64,000 nucleotides of DNA, taken from contig NZ_CP015506.1 in assembly GCF_000294775.2 (NCBI RefSeq), positions 1,091,501 to 1,155,500 on the forward strand, read 5' to 3'. Each line of letters opens with the position of its first letter. The stretch's first letter is position 1. The DNA comes from Cytobacillus oceanisediminis 2691 (lineage in GTDB: Bacteria; Bacillota; Bacilli; Bacillales; Cytobacillaceae). Made by a program: the position numbers and the translations under genes. The notes beneath the pieces are model-generated. The model saw nothing but the letters and a program-made list of their open reading frames with translations. It was not told the DNA's origin and made no database searches. This document shows positions 1 to 7,448 of the stretch, piece by piece.

Positions 1-863
1 TTGGCGAGACATTTAAAATTGATGGCCTTTATACAGGAATTGCTGTAGCAGTACTTGTTTCGTTAGTTGTTTTTGGCGGGATTCAGAGAATCGGCAAGGT
101 GACCGAAATCTTTGTTCCGTTTATGGCTCTCATTTATGTAGGTGCGGCGTTAGTAGTCTTATTTATGAATCTTGGCAAACTTCCTGAAGTGTTGGAATTA
201 ATCTTCACTTATGCGTTTCAGCCAATGTCTGCAATGGGCGGATTTGCCGGAGCGGCAATTGGCGAAATCATTCGCTGGGGATTTGCTCGAGGATTATATT
301 CCAATGAGGCAGGACTCGGAACCGCTCCGATTGCCCATGCTGCAGCCACAACCGATCACCCGGTGCGCCAGGGATTTTGGGCGATCATCGGAATCGTTGT
401 TGATACGCTGATTGTTTGTACTGCAACGGCATTTGTTGTCCTATCCTCCGGGGTGTGGACAAGGGAAGGGGCAATGGAAGATCCTTCAGCCCTGACAGCA
501 GCGGCATTTACGGAATACTTTGGATCATTTGGAGGTATTCTTGTTGCTGTATCCCTGGTATTCTTTGTCATTTCAACGATCATTGTCGTAGTCTTTTATG
601 GATCCAAAATGGCAGAGTTCCTATTTGGCTCATTTGCCGGAAAAGCCATTAAAGTCGTTTACATTGCTGCCATTGTTCTTGGCTCAGTGGGAGCGGCGAA
701 AACAATCTGGCAATTCCTTGATCTGGCTCTTGCCATGATTTTGATACCAAACATCGTTGCTGTTCTCCTTCTAAGCAAAGAGGTTAAACAGCTGAAAAAC
801 GAGTTTTTCACTTCAGAAAAATATTATTTAAAGGATATTAAAAAAGATGATAATGCTGCGTAA
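1..863 (+). CDS. Sodium:alanine symporter (AGCS) family protein, 5' truncated by window edge
   Basis: Integral membrane symporter that couples Na+ (or H+) influx to uptake of a small neutral amino acid such as alanine or glycine. The frame is open from base 3, so the gene starts before the window; the GTG at 99 is internal because the preceding codons read VVFGGIQRIGK, a conserved AGCS segment. The family signature around GLYSNEAGLGTAPIAHA is present, followed by several hydrophobic helices and a charged cytoplasmic tail (KEVKQLKNEFF). It is the C-terminal part of a protein normally near 450-490 residues. A hairpin terminator follows at once. The exact substrate cannot be told. Confidence 0.93.
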   Translation, partial: GETFKIDGLYTGIAVAVLVSLVVFGGIQRIGKVTEIFVPFMALIYVGAALVVLFMNLGKLPEVLELIFTYAFQPMSAMGGFAGAAIGEIIRWGFARGLYSNEAGLGTAPIAHAAATTDHPVRQGFWAIIGIVVDTLIVCTATAFVVLSSGVWTREGAMEDPSALTAAAFTEYFGSFGGILVAVSLVFFVISTIIVVVFYGSKMAEFLFGSFAGKAIKVVYIAAIVLGSVGAAKTIWQFLDLALAMILIPNIVAVLLLSKEVKQLKNEFFTSEKYYLKDIKKDDNAA

Positions 864-869
864 AGTTTG

Positions 870-898
870 GTCTTCCGCTTATGGCGGGAGGCTTTTTT
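870..898 (+). terminator. Rho-independent terminator after AGCS gene
   Basis: Nine-base-pair stem (GTCTTCCGC with GCGGGAGGC, two G-U pairs) around a short loop, followed by six T residues. It begins seven bases after the stop codon. Confidence 0.75.
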
Positions 899-921
899 AT
901 TAACTTCGCAAATTTTTTGAA

Positions 922-979
922 AAATAACACTTGTGTTATAAATGGACATAAGTTTATAATATAGACAAAAGTTTAATAA
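922..979 (+). promoter_or_regulatory. Promoter region of psuKG with three copies of an ACANAAGTKT motif
   Basis: Three related 15-mers lie here. One is on the minus strand (922-936, ACACAAGTGTTATTT). Two are on the plus strand (946-960, ACATAAGTTTATAAT; 965-979, ACAAAAGTTTAATAA), exactly 19 bp apart. The first copy also sits in the palindrome AACACTTGTGTT (926-937). A TATAAT-like -10 at about 955 overlaps the second copy. Tandem motifs overlapping a promoter suggest an operator, perhaps for the helix-turn-helix domain at the N-terminus of the kinase encoded next; that link is inference. Confidence 0.5.
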
Positions 980-996
980 GGCAGGGCTGGTCAATT

Positions 997-2094
997 ATGA
1001 ATGATAAAGAAATATTGATTTTGCAGCTGATTAAAGAGGATCCTTTTATTGCCCAAAACGAGCTGGCAGAAAAAACGGGACTTTCCAGGTCCGCAGTAGC
1101 CGGCTATATCTCTTCACTGACCAAGCAGGGGAAAATTCTTGGCAGAGCTTATATCCTGCCGCAAAAGAAAGAAGTGCTTTGTGTTGGAGGCGCCAATGTG
1201 GACAGAAAAATCCAGACAACAGGGCAGCTCCAATACGGAACATCGAACCCTGCAGAAAGCTCCCAATCCTGCGGCGGAGTGGCCCGCAACATTGCAGAAA
1301 ACCTTGGCAGGCTGGGCTGTGATGTGGGTTTGATGACAGTAGTGGGAGATGATCCGGAAGGTGAATGGCTTCTTGAATATACGAAAGCTTTTGCTGATGT
1401 CACTCCTTCACAGTCGCAGGCAGGATCCACCACCGGTACCTATACAGCAGTGCTTGACCTTGAAGGAGAAATGGCTGTAGCACTCGCTGATATGTCTATT
1501 TATGAAAGCGTTAACAGAGAGTTTGTCGAGAAGAAGTGGGGTTACCTGGCATCATCCGAAATGGTGATACTCGATACAAACTTCCCGCCCAAGGTTCTGG
1601 AACAGATTATTACAAGGTGCTATGAAGAGAACATTCCTCTTTGCATTACTCCTGTTTCAGCACCAAAAATAAAAAATCTGCCGGATGATCTGAAGGGTGT
1701 TACCTGGCTGATTGCCAACCAAAATGAGGCAGAAGCACTAACGGGGATGGAGATCAGCAATGAAGGAGACTTCTTTAAGGCGGCACAGGAGATTATGAAA
1801 AAAGGCGTTGAAAGAGTCGTTATCAGCCGGGGAGATAAAGGGCTGATCTACTTTACAAACAGGGGTGAAGCAGGTGTGCAACTTCCTCCGAAGGTGAAAA
1901 TTGCCGATGTGACAGGTGCAGGTGATTCGCTTGTATCAGGAATTATTTTTGCCCATTTAAAGGGCCTGAGCACAGAGGATGCCTGCAAAATCGGCATGTC
2001 CTGCTCCATGCTGGCTCTGCAGTCCCTTGAAACCGTTAATCCTAATCTAAACAACACACGCTTGCAGGAAACATTCAAACAATATTTCGACTAA
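997..2094 (+). CDS. psuK: Pseudouridine kinase, PfkB family, with N-terminal winged-helix domain
   Basis: Phosphorylates pseudouridine (or a similar nucleoside) to pseudouridine 5'-phosphate, the substrate of the next gene. Residues about 1-55 form a winged helix-turn-helix ([18 protein letters not shown]), and about 60-365 are a PfkB/ribokinase domain with the anion-hole and catalytic-base motif [12 protein letters not shown] near the C-terminus. This HTH-kinase fusion (YeiC/YeiI-like) is known among relatives of PsuK. psuG starts 14 bases after its stop, so the two are an operon. The pairing with PsuG makes the substrate assignment strong. The ribosome binding site is weak. The N-terminal HTH may give autoregulation (inference). 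Confidence 0.9.
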   Translation: MNDKEILILQLIKEDPFIAQNELAEKTGLSRSAVAGYISSLTKQGKILGRAYILPQKKEVLCVGGANVDRKIQTTGQLQYGTSNPAESSQSCGGVARNIAENLGRLGCDVGLMTVVGDDPEGEWLLEYTKAFADVTPSQSQAGSTTGTYTAVLDLEGEMAVALADMSIYESVNREFVEKKWGYLASSEMVILDTNFPPKVLEQIITRCYEENIPLCITPVSAPKIKNLPDDLKGVTWLIANQNEAEALTGMEISNEGDFFKAAQEIMKKGVERVVISRGDKGLIYFTNRGEAGVQLPPKVKIADVTGAGDSLVSGIIFAHLKGLSTEDACKIGMSCSMLALQSLETVNPNLNNTRLQETFKQYFD

Positions 2095-2108
2095 GGAGAA
2101 GTGACATC

Positions 2109-3020
2109 ATGTTAGAAAAATGGCTTGAGTACTCAGAAGAAGTGTTAGAAGCAAAGAAAGCAAATAAACCGGTTGTTGCCCTTGAATCCACAATCATTTC
2201 ACATGGAATGCCATACCCGCAAAATGTTCAGACGGCAAAAGAGGTAGAGGAAATCATCCGCAAAAACGGTGCTGTTCCTGCAACGATCGCCATTTTAAAC
2301 GGAAAAATTAAAATCGGTCTGTCAGATGAGGAACTGGAGTTCCTGGCCCAAAGCAAGGACGTGGAAAAAGCAAGCCGCCGTGACCTTCCATATTTGGTAG
2401 CGAAAAAGAAAAATGGTGCGACAACTGTAGCAGCCACCATGATCTGTGCAGAGCTTGCCGGCATTGAAGTGTTTGTAACAGGCGGAATTGGCGGAGTTCA
2501 CCGCGAAGCTGAAACCACAATGGACATCTCGGCTGATCTTCAGGAGCTTGCGATGACCAATGTTGCTGTTATCTGTGCAGGTGCAAAATCCATCCTGGAT
2601 ATCGGGTTAACGCTCGAATATCTAGAAACCCACGGCGTTCCGGTCGTTGGATTTGAAACAGATGTATTGCCTGCCTTTTATACACGCACAAGTCCGTTCA
2701 GCGTGAACTACCGGGTGGATAATGCAGAAGAAGCAGCCGAAATGATCCGCACAAAATGGGAACTGGGCCTAAAAGGCGGCGTCGTCATTGCCAACCCAAT
2801 CCCTGAAAAAGATGCGCTGGAAGAAGCGTTCATCACAAATGTTATTGAAACTGCTCTTAAAGAAGCAAAAGAAAACAATATCGCAGGCAAAAAAGTAACG
2901 CCATTCCTACTAGGTAAAGTGAAGGAGTTAACAGAAGGAAGAAGCTTGACAGCGAACATTGCATTGGTGAAGCATAATGCGGAAGTGGGCTCTAAGATTG
3001 CTGTTAGTTTGAATAAGTAA
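2109..3020 (+). CDS. psuG: Pseudouridine-5'-phosphate glycosidase
   Basis: Cleaves the C-C glycosidic bond of pseudouridine 5'-phosphate to uracil and ribose 5-phosphate, recycling modified nucleoside from RNA turnover. The protein (303 residues, the usual family length) shows the conserved N-terminal [14 protein letters not shown] motif, the [14 protein letters not shown] block and the GGIGGVHR glycine-rich segment. A good ribosome binding site (AAGGAGAAGTGACATC) precedes the ATG. It is the second and last gene of the psuK-psuG operon, followed by a terminator. Confidence 0.96.
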   Translation: MLEKWLEYSEEVLEAKKANKPVVALESTIISHGMPYPQNVQTAKEVEEIIRKNGAVPATIAILNGKIKIGLSDEELEFLAQSKDVEKASRRDLPYLVAKKKNGATTVAATMICAELAGIEVFVTGGIGGVHREAETTMDISADLQELAMTNVAVICAGAKSILDIGLTLEYLETHGVPVVGFETDVLPAFYTRTSPFSVNYRVDNAEEAAEMIRTKWELGLKGGVVIANPIPEKDALEEAFITNVIETALKEAKENNIAGKKVTPFLLGKVKELTEGRSLTANIALVKHNAEVGSKIAVSLNK

Positions 3021-3025
3021 GGGGA

Positions 3026-3053
3026 AAGCCAGACTTAGGGAGTCTGGCTTTTT
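3026..3053 (+). terminator. Terminator of psuKG operon
   Basis: Perfect stem AGCCAGACT/AGTCTGGCT with a five-base loop and a following T run, six bases after the psuG stop. Confidence 0.92.
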
Positions 3054-3204
3054 ATACTGATAGAATGATAGCTGTGATGATGATGGCTAAATATAATAGT
3101 AATCTTAAGAAGTTGATCATCAGGATCTGTCCCTTCTGGAACCCATATATTAGATGATATGTACAGGGTCTTATATGGGGGAAGGGTGTTTGTCTATATG
3201 CAGT

Positions 3205-3234
3205 AAAAAGGGCACTTCCTTTGGAATGTGCCTC
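3205..3234 (-). terminator. Terminator of the sortase operon (minus strand)
   Basis: On the minus strand, GGCAC(A)TTCC pairs with GGAAGTGCC and is followed by five T residues, directly after the sortase stop codon. Confidence 0.82.
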
Positions 3235-3846
3235 TTAATTTTGTATTCTTTTGGCATTCAGGATATACCGGGATGGTGCATTGCCCACATATGAGAAGGG
3301 GTAGCAGGTGGAAACAGTGAGAATTTCGTTAGGAGCGGTGGAGCGGATCACAGTGGTATCGTCTGCATCAACAATCTTAGAATCGGTAATTTCATATGTA
3401 AATTTACCATATGGCATGCTGACTTCAAAAATATCACCGATTTCAAGTTCGCCGAGTCTTCGAAAGACCGTATCCCGATGCCCTGATAATAAAATCTGAT
3501 TGGGCTGCCCTGGAAGTACAGTTGTGGAGTAGTGGCCAACCCCTTTTTCCAGCTCATCCTCATCTGTTCCTTCTATAATGGGAAGTTCTGCTTTTAAACG
3601 GGGGATTTTTAAGATGCCAATAGCTTCACCCTGCTCGAAGGATATATCTATTGGCTGTTCTGTTAGGAGAACACTTTTACTTTCTTTGTTTACTTCGTTC
3701 TGAACTCCTTCTTGTGCCTGGGCTAAAGAATCCTTTGTTTTCTTCTCTTGAGCGTACATTTCCTGCAGCGAGAACAGGACCAATCCGCCTCCGATTAAGA
3801 TAAAGAAGGAGGCAGCTAATAGCAGCAAACGGCTTTTAACCTTCAA
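3235..3846 (-). CDS. Class D sortase
   Basis: Membrane-anchored transpeptidase that cleaves C-terminal sorting signals and joins surface proteins to the cell wall. Residues about 7-28 form a signal anchor. The sortase domain (about 75-203) has the catalytic triad: His123 in SGHRDT, Cys181 in VSTCYPF and Arg193 in PSRYI. Length and motifs fit class D (YhcS of B. subtilis, SrtC of B. anthracis), which recognise LPNTA or LPDT(A/S). An LPNTA protein is encoded at 6636-7337, the likely substrate. Start codon is TTG directly after the stop of the upstream SinR-like gene, with GGAGG ten bases upstream, so the two are cotranscribed. Confidence 0.93.
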   Translation of the reverse strand: MKVKSRLLLLAASFFILIGGGLVLFSLQEMYAQEKKTKDSLAQAQEGVQNEVNKESKSVLLTEQPIDISFEQGEAIGILKIPRLKAELPIIEGTDEDELEKGVGHYSTTVLPGQPNQILLSGHRDTVFRRLGELEIGDIFEVSMPYGKFTYEITDSKIVDADDTTVIRSTAPNEILTVSTCYPFSYVGNAPSRYILNAKRIQN

Positions 3847-4194
3847 TTAAGAATTACCTCCATTCAACTTCTTAAATTTAATAAAGTCCAGATAATAAGC
3901 GAAATCCTCTTTCGTAATTCCCTGCCTGATTGCTTCTTTGACAAGGGAAACCCACTCCTCATCCAGCTTAGACAAGTCTGTAATATCTTCTCTATTCTCT
4001 TCCAGCAGATCCTCAAGATTAGCATCCAGTGTCCTGGCGATTCGTGATAAAACCTGCAATGAAGGGTTCTCCTGTATGCCTCTCTCAATATAGCTTAGGT
4101 ACGATTTGGATACCTCCGCTTTTTCAGAAAGCTCATTAATTGAGTATCCTTTCTTGATTCTTAAGGTTTTAATCCGGCTACCTATCATAGGCAT
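3847..4194 (-). CDS. SinR-like transcriptional repressor (paralogue 1)
   Basis: XRE-family DNA-binding protein of 115 residues with SinR architecture. An N-terminal helix-turn-helix lies at about 4-60 (IKTLRIKKGYSINELSEKAEVS, KSYLSYIERG). A SinI/SinR-type multimerisation helix pair is at about 78-110 (LDEEWVSLVKEAIRQGITKEDF). B. subtilis SinR represses matrix genes and is sequestered by SinI. Here the gene is divergent from tapA-sipW-tasA and cotranscribed with the sortase, which suggests it controls both. A second SinR, closer to the B. subtilis protein, is encoded at 8799-9122. Start could be the ATG at 4188 instead of 4194. Confidence 0.9.
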   Translation of the reverse strand: MPMIGSRIKTLRIKKGYSINELSEKAEVSKSYLSYIERGIQENPSLQVLSRIARTLDANLEDLLEENREDITDLSKLDEEWVSLVKEAIRQGITKEDFAYYLDFIKFKKLNGGNS

Positions 4195-4237
4195 AATACT
4201 CCCTTATCATAAAATGTAAAGACTTTTTCATTATAAC

Positions 4238-4250
4238 GAACAAATTGTTC
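4238..4250. promoter_or_regulatory. Perfect palindrome GAACAAATTGTTC upstream of SinR-like gene
   Basis: Thirteen-base perfect palindrome about 45 bases upstream of the SinR-like start, in the divergent promoter region. An almost identical sequence, GAACGATTTGTTC, sits at 9186-9198 in front of the second sinR. Its presence in front of both paralogues suggests a shared operator, perhaps autoregulatory. Confidence 0.5.
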
Positions 4251-4295
4251 AATAAAAAATACAAAATAGTGAGAATTCTCGAGATATTCTTAGAA

Positions 4296-4316
4296 AAAGA
4301 ACGAAAAACGTTCTTT
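4296..4316. promoter_or_regulatory. Inverted pair of SinR-type boxes (AAAGAAC...GTTCTTT)
   Basis: AAAGAAC (4296-4302) and GTTCTTT (4310-4316) form an inverted repeat with a seven-base spacer. GTTCTYT is the established SinR recognition heptamer in B. subtilis, where such boxes lie in the tapA and eps promoters. The position, upstream of tapA and downstream of the divergent SinR-like gene, fits an operator of the matrix operon. Confidence 0.7.
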
Positions 4317-4392
4317 AAAACGAAAATTCGGCTGAATTTGGAATTTCTCAAAATAAGACGGATGAACTATACTCGACTTATTGGTTCGATAA

Positions 4393-4421
4393 AAAGAACG
4401 AAAAAAACGAAAACAAAGAAC
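4393..4421. promoter_or_regulatory. Direct pair of SinR-type boxes before tapA
   Basis: Two copies of AAAGAAC (4393-4399 and 4415-4421; GTTCTTT on the other strand), 22 bp apart and so on the same helical face, directly before the tapA ribosome binding site (4433-4441). With the inverted pair at 4296-4316 this makes four SinR-like heptamers in about 125 bp. Confidence 0.65.
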
Positions 4422-4494
4422 ATCAACTCACTAGGAGGGGGTTCTTATACGATACAAACGGATTAGAAAATTTGGGAAGAAGAATAAGATCCTA

Positions 4495-5301
4495 TTGCTT
4501 GCATTTAAGTTTGTGGCTGCCTGGTATCTGCTTATTGGGATGTCGGCAACTTTGACTGGGCAGACGAATGCCTATTTTAGTGATAGGGACACAGTAACTG
4601 GGACCATTCAAGCGGGTACCTGGGAGACAGAAGAGCCTGGGTGCTCTAAAGGTGAGAAGCATGGGGAATGGGATTGCAGCTCTCTAAAATTCGTTGGACA
4701 AAAATATGATGGACAGAAGATATATGCAACCATTCAAAACACAGGGTCAGATATGAAAACGAATGGAACATATGAAATTTATTACATTGAGAAAGGGAAT
4801 CCCAAGAAAGGAAAGTCTGTTGGTGAAGTGCTGACATTTGCTCCTATTAAAGAAGGAAAAATAATAGAAGTTTCTTTTATTCCTCAGCAAAGTGGATCCT
4901 ATATGTTTAAAGCCTATCAGCACAAAGATCATCCTGGAAATGGGGAGCTGTGGAGTGAAGCTATAACAGTAAGCATAGATGCAGGTGAGACTGACAATGT
5001 GGAAGAAGAAAAAACGGAACAAAAGGCAGATGTAACAGAAGAGGCTGCCAAGGAACAGGTAAGCAATCAGACAGAGGAAACTGGAAAAGAAGCAGCTGAA
5101 TCAACAAAAGATAAATCTCAAGAGAATCCAGAGCAAAAGCCAGCAGAAGAATCAAAAGAAGAGCAGAAGGTAGAACAGCCTAAAGTTGAAGAAAAGCCAC
5201 AAGAGAAACCAAAAGAAGAATCAAAGCCGGAAGATACCAAGGCTAAGTCTTCAGAAGCTCCTGTTAATTCCGAAGAAAGCACAAATGAGGCAGGTGAATA
5301 G
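4495..5301 (+). CDS. tapA: TapA-like amyloid fibre anchoring/assembly protein
   Basis: Accessory protein needed for assembly and surface attachment of TasA fibres. A hydrophobic signal region is followed by NAYFSD, the SipW-type cleavage context also seen in TasA. The middle part (about 30-165) has the two-cysteine region (GCSKGEKHGEWDCSS) and an ENTG-like strand segment. The tail from about 170 is a long Glu/Lys/Pro-rich disordered region, as in B. subtilis TapA. It starts an operon with sipW and tasA. The TTG at 4495 is the nearest usual start, but the frame is open back to 4435. A strong AGGAGGGGG (4433-4441) lies six bases before an in-frame ATA at 4447, and that extension would add a basic N-region (RYKRIRKFGKKNK). 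True initiation there is likely. Confidence 0.87.
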   Translation: MLAFKFVAAWYLLIGMSATLTGQTNAYFSDRDTVTGTIQAGTWETEEPGCSKGEKHGEWDCSSLKFVGQKYDGQKIYATIQNTGSDMKTNGTYEIYYIEKGNPKKGKSVGEVLTFAPIKEGKIIEVSFIPQQSGSYMFKAYQHKDHPGNGELWSEAITVSIDAGETDNVEEEKTEQKADVTEEAAKEQVSNQTEETGKEAAESTKDKSQENPEQKPAEESKEEQKVEQPKVEEKPQEKPKEESKPEDTKAKSSEAPVNSEESTNEAGE

Positions 5302-5302
5302 C

Positions 5303-5881
5303 TTGAAAAAAGCATTGAAAATTATAAGCAACATTATAACAGCGGTTCTATTCATTAATTTAATATTAATGGCCTTCCTAGTGGTCTCCTCCAAAGCATC
5401 AGGAGGAGAGCCGCAGGCCTTTGGATATCAGCTTAAGACAGTGTTATCAGGCTCTATGGAGCCTGCCTTCCAAACTGGGTCTGTTATTGCAGTAAAGCCG
5501 CTTAGCTCTGAAGAAAGAAAGTCTCTTAAGAAAGATGATGTCATTACATTCCAGGCAAGCGAAGAAAAATTAATTACTCACCGCGTAATCGGTGTCAGCA
5601 GCAGCGGAGATCATGTCATGTATGAAACAAAGGGAGATAACAACAAAACTGCAGACATGGAACCTGTGCTATCTGAAAATGTAAGAGCTGTTTATACTGG
5701 TTTCACCATTCCTTATGTGGGATATTTTATAGATTTTGCTCAATCGAAAGAAGGAAGTGCGATATTGTTGATTGTCCCTGGAATTTTACTGCTTGGATAT
5801 GCAGCATTCACCATTTTCCAAGCATTAAGAGAACTGGATCCAAAAGACAAAAATACAGATACAAACGAAAAAACTGCTTAA
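5303..5881 (+). CDS. sipW: Signal peptidase I, SipW (ER type)
   Basis: Membrane protease that removes the signal peptides of TapA and TasA. It has an N-terminal membrane segment (about 7-28), catalytic Ser51 in LSGSMEPAF, and His93 in ITHRVIG in place of the Lys of ordinary bacterial enzymes. This Ser-His pair is the ER-type arrangement of SipW. A C-terminal membrane helix (about 150-172) follows. The chosen TTG start lies just after the tapA stop with AGGTG six bases upstream. In-frame ATG (5285) and GTG (5294) overlapping tapA are alternatives. It sits between tapA and tasA as in B. subtilis. Confidence 0.93.
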   Translation: MKKALKIISNIITAVLFINLILMAFLVVSSKASGGEPQAFGYQLKTVLSGSMEPAFQTGSVIAVKPLSSEERKSLKKDDVITFQASEEKLITHRVIGVSSSGDHVMYETKGDNNKTADMEPVLSENVRAVYTGFTIPYVGYFIDFAQSKEGSAILLIVPGILLLGYAAFTIFQALRELDPKDKNTDTNEKTA

Positions 5882-5893
5882 TTTGATTGTTCT

Positions 5894-5948
5894 CCTTGTA
5901 GAAATACAAGGGTCAATATAAAAAAACATACATACCCAATATGGGGTA
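5894..5948 (+). other. Two small hairpins between sipW and tasA
   Basis: CCTTGTA-GAAA-TACAAGG (5894-5911) is a perfect seven-pair stem closed by a GAAA tetraloop. TACCC-aatatg-GGGTA (5933-5948) is a second hairpin ending just before the tasA ribosome binding site (GAGGAGG, about 5950). No T run follows, so these are not terminators. They may stabilise or process the tasA part of the transcript or affect its translation (inference). Confidence 0.5.
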
Positions 5949-5965
5949 AGAGGAGGAAATTTAGT

Positions 5966-6565
5966 ATGAGCCTTAAAAAGAAGTTAGGTTTAGGAATTGC
6001 ATCTGCAGCACTTGGTATTTCATTAGTCGGTGGAGGGACATTTGCATACTTTAATGATGTAGAAACAACTAATAATACATTTGCAGCAGGTGAATTGGAT
6101 TTAGCTGTTAATCCTACAACTATTATTGATGTAAGTAATATTAAGCCAGGTGATTGGATGAATCGTTCATTTACTTTAAAAAACGATGGTTCATTAGATA
6201 TTTCTAAAGTGTTATTAACAACCAATTTTCCAGATACCTCAAATGAGTTTGCAAAACATATAAGAGTTAACTTCTTAAAAAATGAAGATAAGAACGGACT
6301 GTTTAATCCTTCTAATGTTATTACTCACAAAACACTATATGAATTAAAGACAATGACTCCTGATGCCGTTGATAATCTTAGTCGTCTTGTATTTAACGAA
6401 TTCCTGTTTGGAGAGGAAGACGGTCTTAAATCTGGAGATAGCGACGAGCTACATGTACAATTCCAATTCGTTGATAATGGCCAGGATCAAAATGAGTTTC
6501 AGAATGCTTCCCTTGCTCTTACTTGGAAGTTTGATGCAAAACAAACTGCAGGTCAAAGCAGGTAA
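5966..6565 (+). CDS. tasA: TasA/camelysin family major biofilm fibre protein
   Basis: Secreted fibre-forming matrix protein of the TasA/CalY (peptidase M73, camelysin) family, 199 residues, shorter than B. subtilis TasA and closer to CalY. The signal peptide spans about 1-27 and ends in TFAYFND, the SipW recognition context. It is followed by TTNNTFAAGELDL and the conserved KPGDWMNRSFTLKNDGSLDI strand block. A strong ribosome binding site (AGAGGAGG) precedes the ATG. It is the third gene of tapA-sipW-tasA. A hairpin downstream separates it from the LPNTA paralogue. Confidence 0.94.
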   Translation: MSLKKKLGLGIASAALGISLVGGGTFAYFNDVETTNNTFAAGELDLAVNPTTIIDVSNIKPGDWMNRSFTLKNDGSLDISKVLLTTNFPDTSNEFAKHIRVNFLKNEDKNGLFNPSNVITHKTLYELKTMTPDAVDNLSRLVFNEFLFGEEDGLKSGDSDELHVQFQFVDNGQDQNEFQNASLALTWKFDAKQTAGQSR

Positions 6566-6576
6566 TTTACTAATAT

Positions 6577-6610
6577 AACAAAGGTGGGAATCCCGTTCCC
6601 ACCTTTTGTT
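6577..6610 (+). terminator. Hairpin between tasA and the LPNTA paralogue (terminator or attenuator)
   Basis: Long stem AACAAAGGTGGGAA with TTCCCACCTTTTGTT (one bulged T) and a five-base loop. No pure T tail follows beyond TTTTGTT in the right arm, so termination may be partial. The next gene starts 26 bases later, so some read-through would set its level relative to tasA. Confidence 0.75.
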
Positions 6611-6635
6611 AAATCAACCTACGTGAGGTAATGCC

Positions 6636-7337
6636 ATGAATAACCAAAGTCTGCTGGCAAAACCAATAAAGATTTTAATTATAGCAGGATTTCTTCTTTT
6701 TATATCTATAGGTCAGAAAAGTGTTAGTGCAGTTGCAAAAGAGATAGATATAAATTCTACTACGCATGGGGTATTATTTAATGTTGAAAACCTAAAACCA
6801 GGCGACTGGATGCCCCGAAACATAACGATAAAAAATGATGGCAATCAAGATTTTAAATATACTTCTAACATTGGAAAATCGAAGTCTATTAAAGGACTTT
6901 TTGAGGAATTAGAGCTTGAGGTTAAGAAAGATACAAAGATGCTTTACGAAGGAAAACTTAAGGATTTTAAAGGCTTCTCTCCCAGAGAATTAGGGAAGGG
7001 GACAGAAGAAACTTTATTTTTCCAAGTAACAATGCCAGAGCATTTGGGAAATGAATTTCAAAATTCCGCCGCAGAGGTTGAAATCATTTTTCTTGCGGAA
7101 GCAACAGGTGATTCTGGAACCGACAACGAGACTCCCGGATCAGGAGATAATAATTCTGGAGGGGGAACTAATACTTCACCACCATCAACAGATGCCACGG
7201 TAATTCCAGAGAAAGTGAATAAGCTCCCAAATACCGCAACTAATAATTATAATTTATTACTTATTGGTGCACTATTTTTAAGTACTGGAAGCGTAATTTT
7301 ATTATGGCGTTATAGAAGGCTTCGGAGTGATACTTAG
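6636..7337 (+). CDS. TasA-like surface protein with C-terminal LPNTA sorting signal
   Basis: Secreted protein of 233 residues predicted to be wall-anchored. An N-terminal signal (about 10-32, ending SVSA) lacks the FAYFND context of TasA, so general signal peptidase rather than SipW may cut it. Residues about 45-70 match TasA closely (LKPGDWMPRNITIKNDGNQDF against IKPGDWMNRSFTLKNDGSLDI). A Gly/Ser/Thr/Pro spacer at about 155-190 would span the wall. The end is a classical sorting signal: LPNTA (197-201), hydrophobic helix, and the basic tail RYRRLR. LPNTA is the class D sortase motif, and such a sortase is encoded at 3235-3846. Ribosome binding site GAGGT. Confidence 0.88.
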   Translation: MNNQSLLAKPIKILIIAGFLLFISIGQKSVSAVAKEIDINSTTHGVLFNVENLKPGDWMPRNITIKNDGNQDFKYTSNIGKSKSIKGLFEELELEVKKDTKMLYEGKLKDFKGFSPRELGKGTEETLFFQVTMPEHLGNEFQNSAAEVEIIFLAEATGDSGTDNETPGSGDNNSGGGTNTSPPSTDATVIPEKVNKLPNTATNNYNLLLIGALFLSTGSVILLWRYRRLRSDT

Positions 7338-7379
7338 ATTAAGGCCTGAGGAACTGATTCTTTAAGGCCTTAATTTTTA
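7338..7379 (+). terminator. Terminator after LPNTA protein gene
   Basis: ATTAAGGCC (7338-7346) pairs with GGCCTTAAT (7366-7374), followed by a T-rich stretch. Confidence 0.8.
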
Positions 7380-7448
7380 TTCGTGTTTAGAACTTATTTA
7401 AGCAGTTAATGAATATAATCAAAAAGCTGCTCATTAAGCGGTGAACTT

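Noticed and set aside
4245..4466. 73-codon frame upstream of tapA
   Set aside because: It runs through the promoter and SinR-box region, is Lys/Arg-rich low complexity, has no ribosome binding site and is unlike any protein I know.
5878..6225. 115-codon minus-strand frame over the sipW-tasA gap
   Set aside because: Antisense of tasA and its leader; no start signal.
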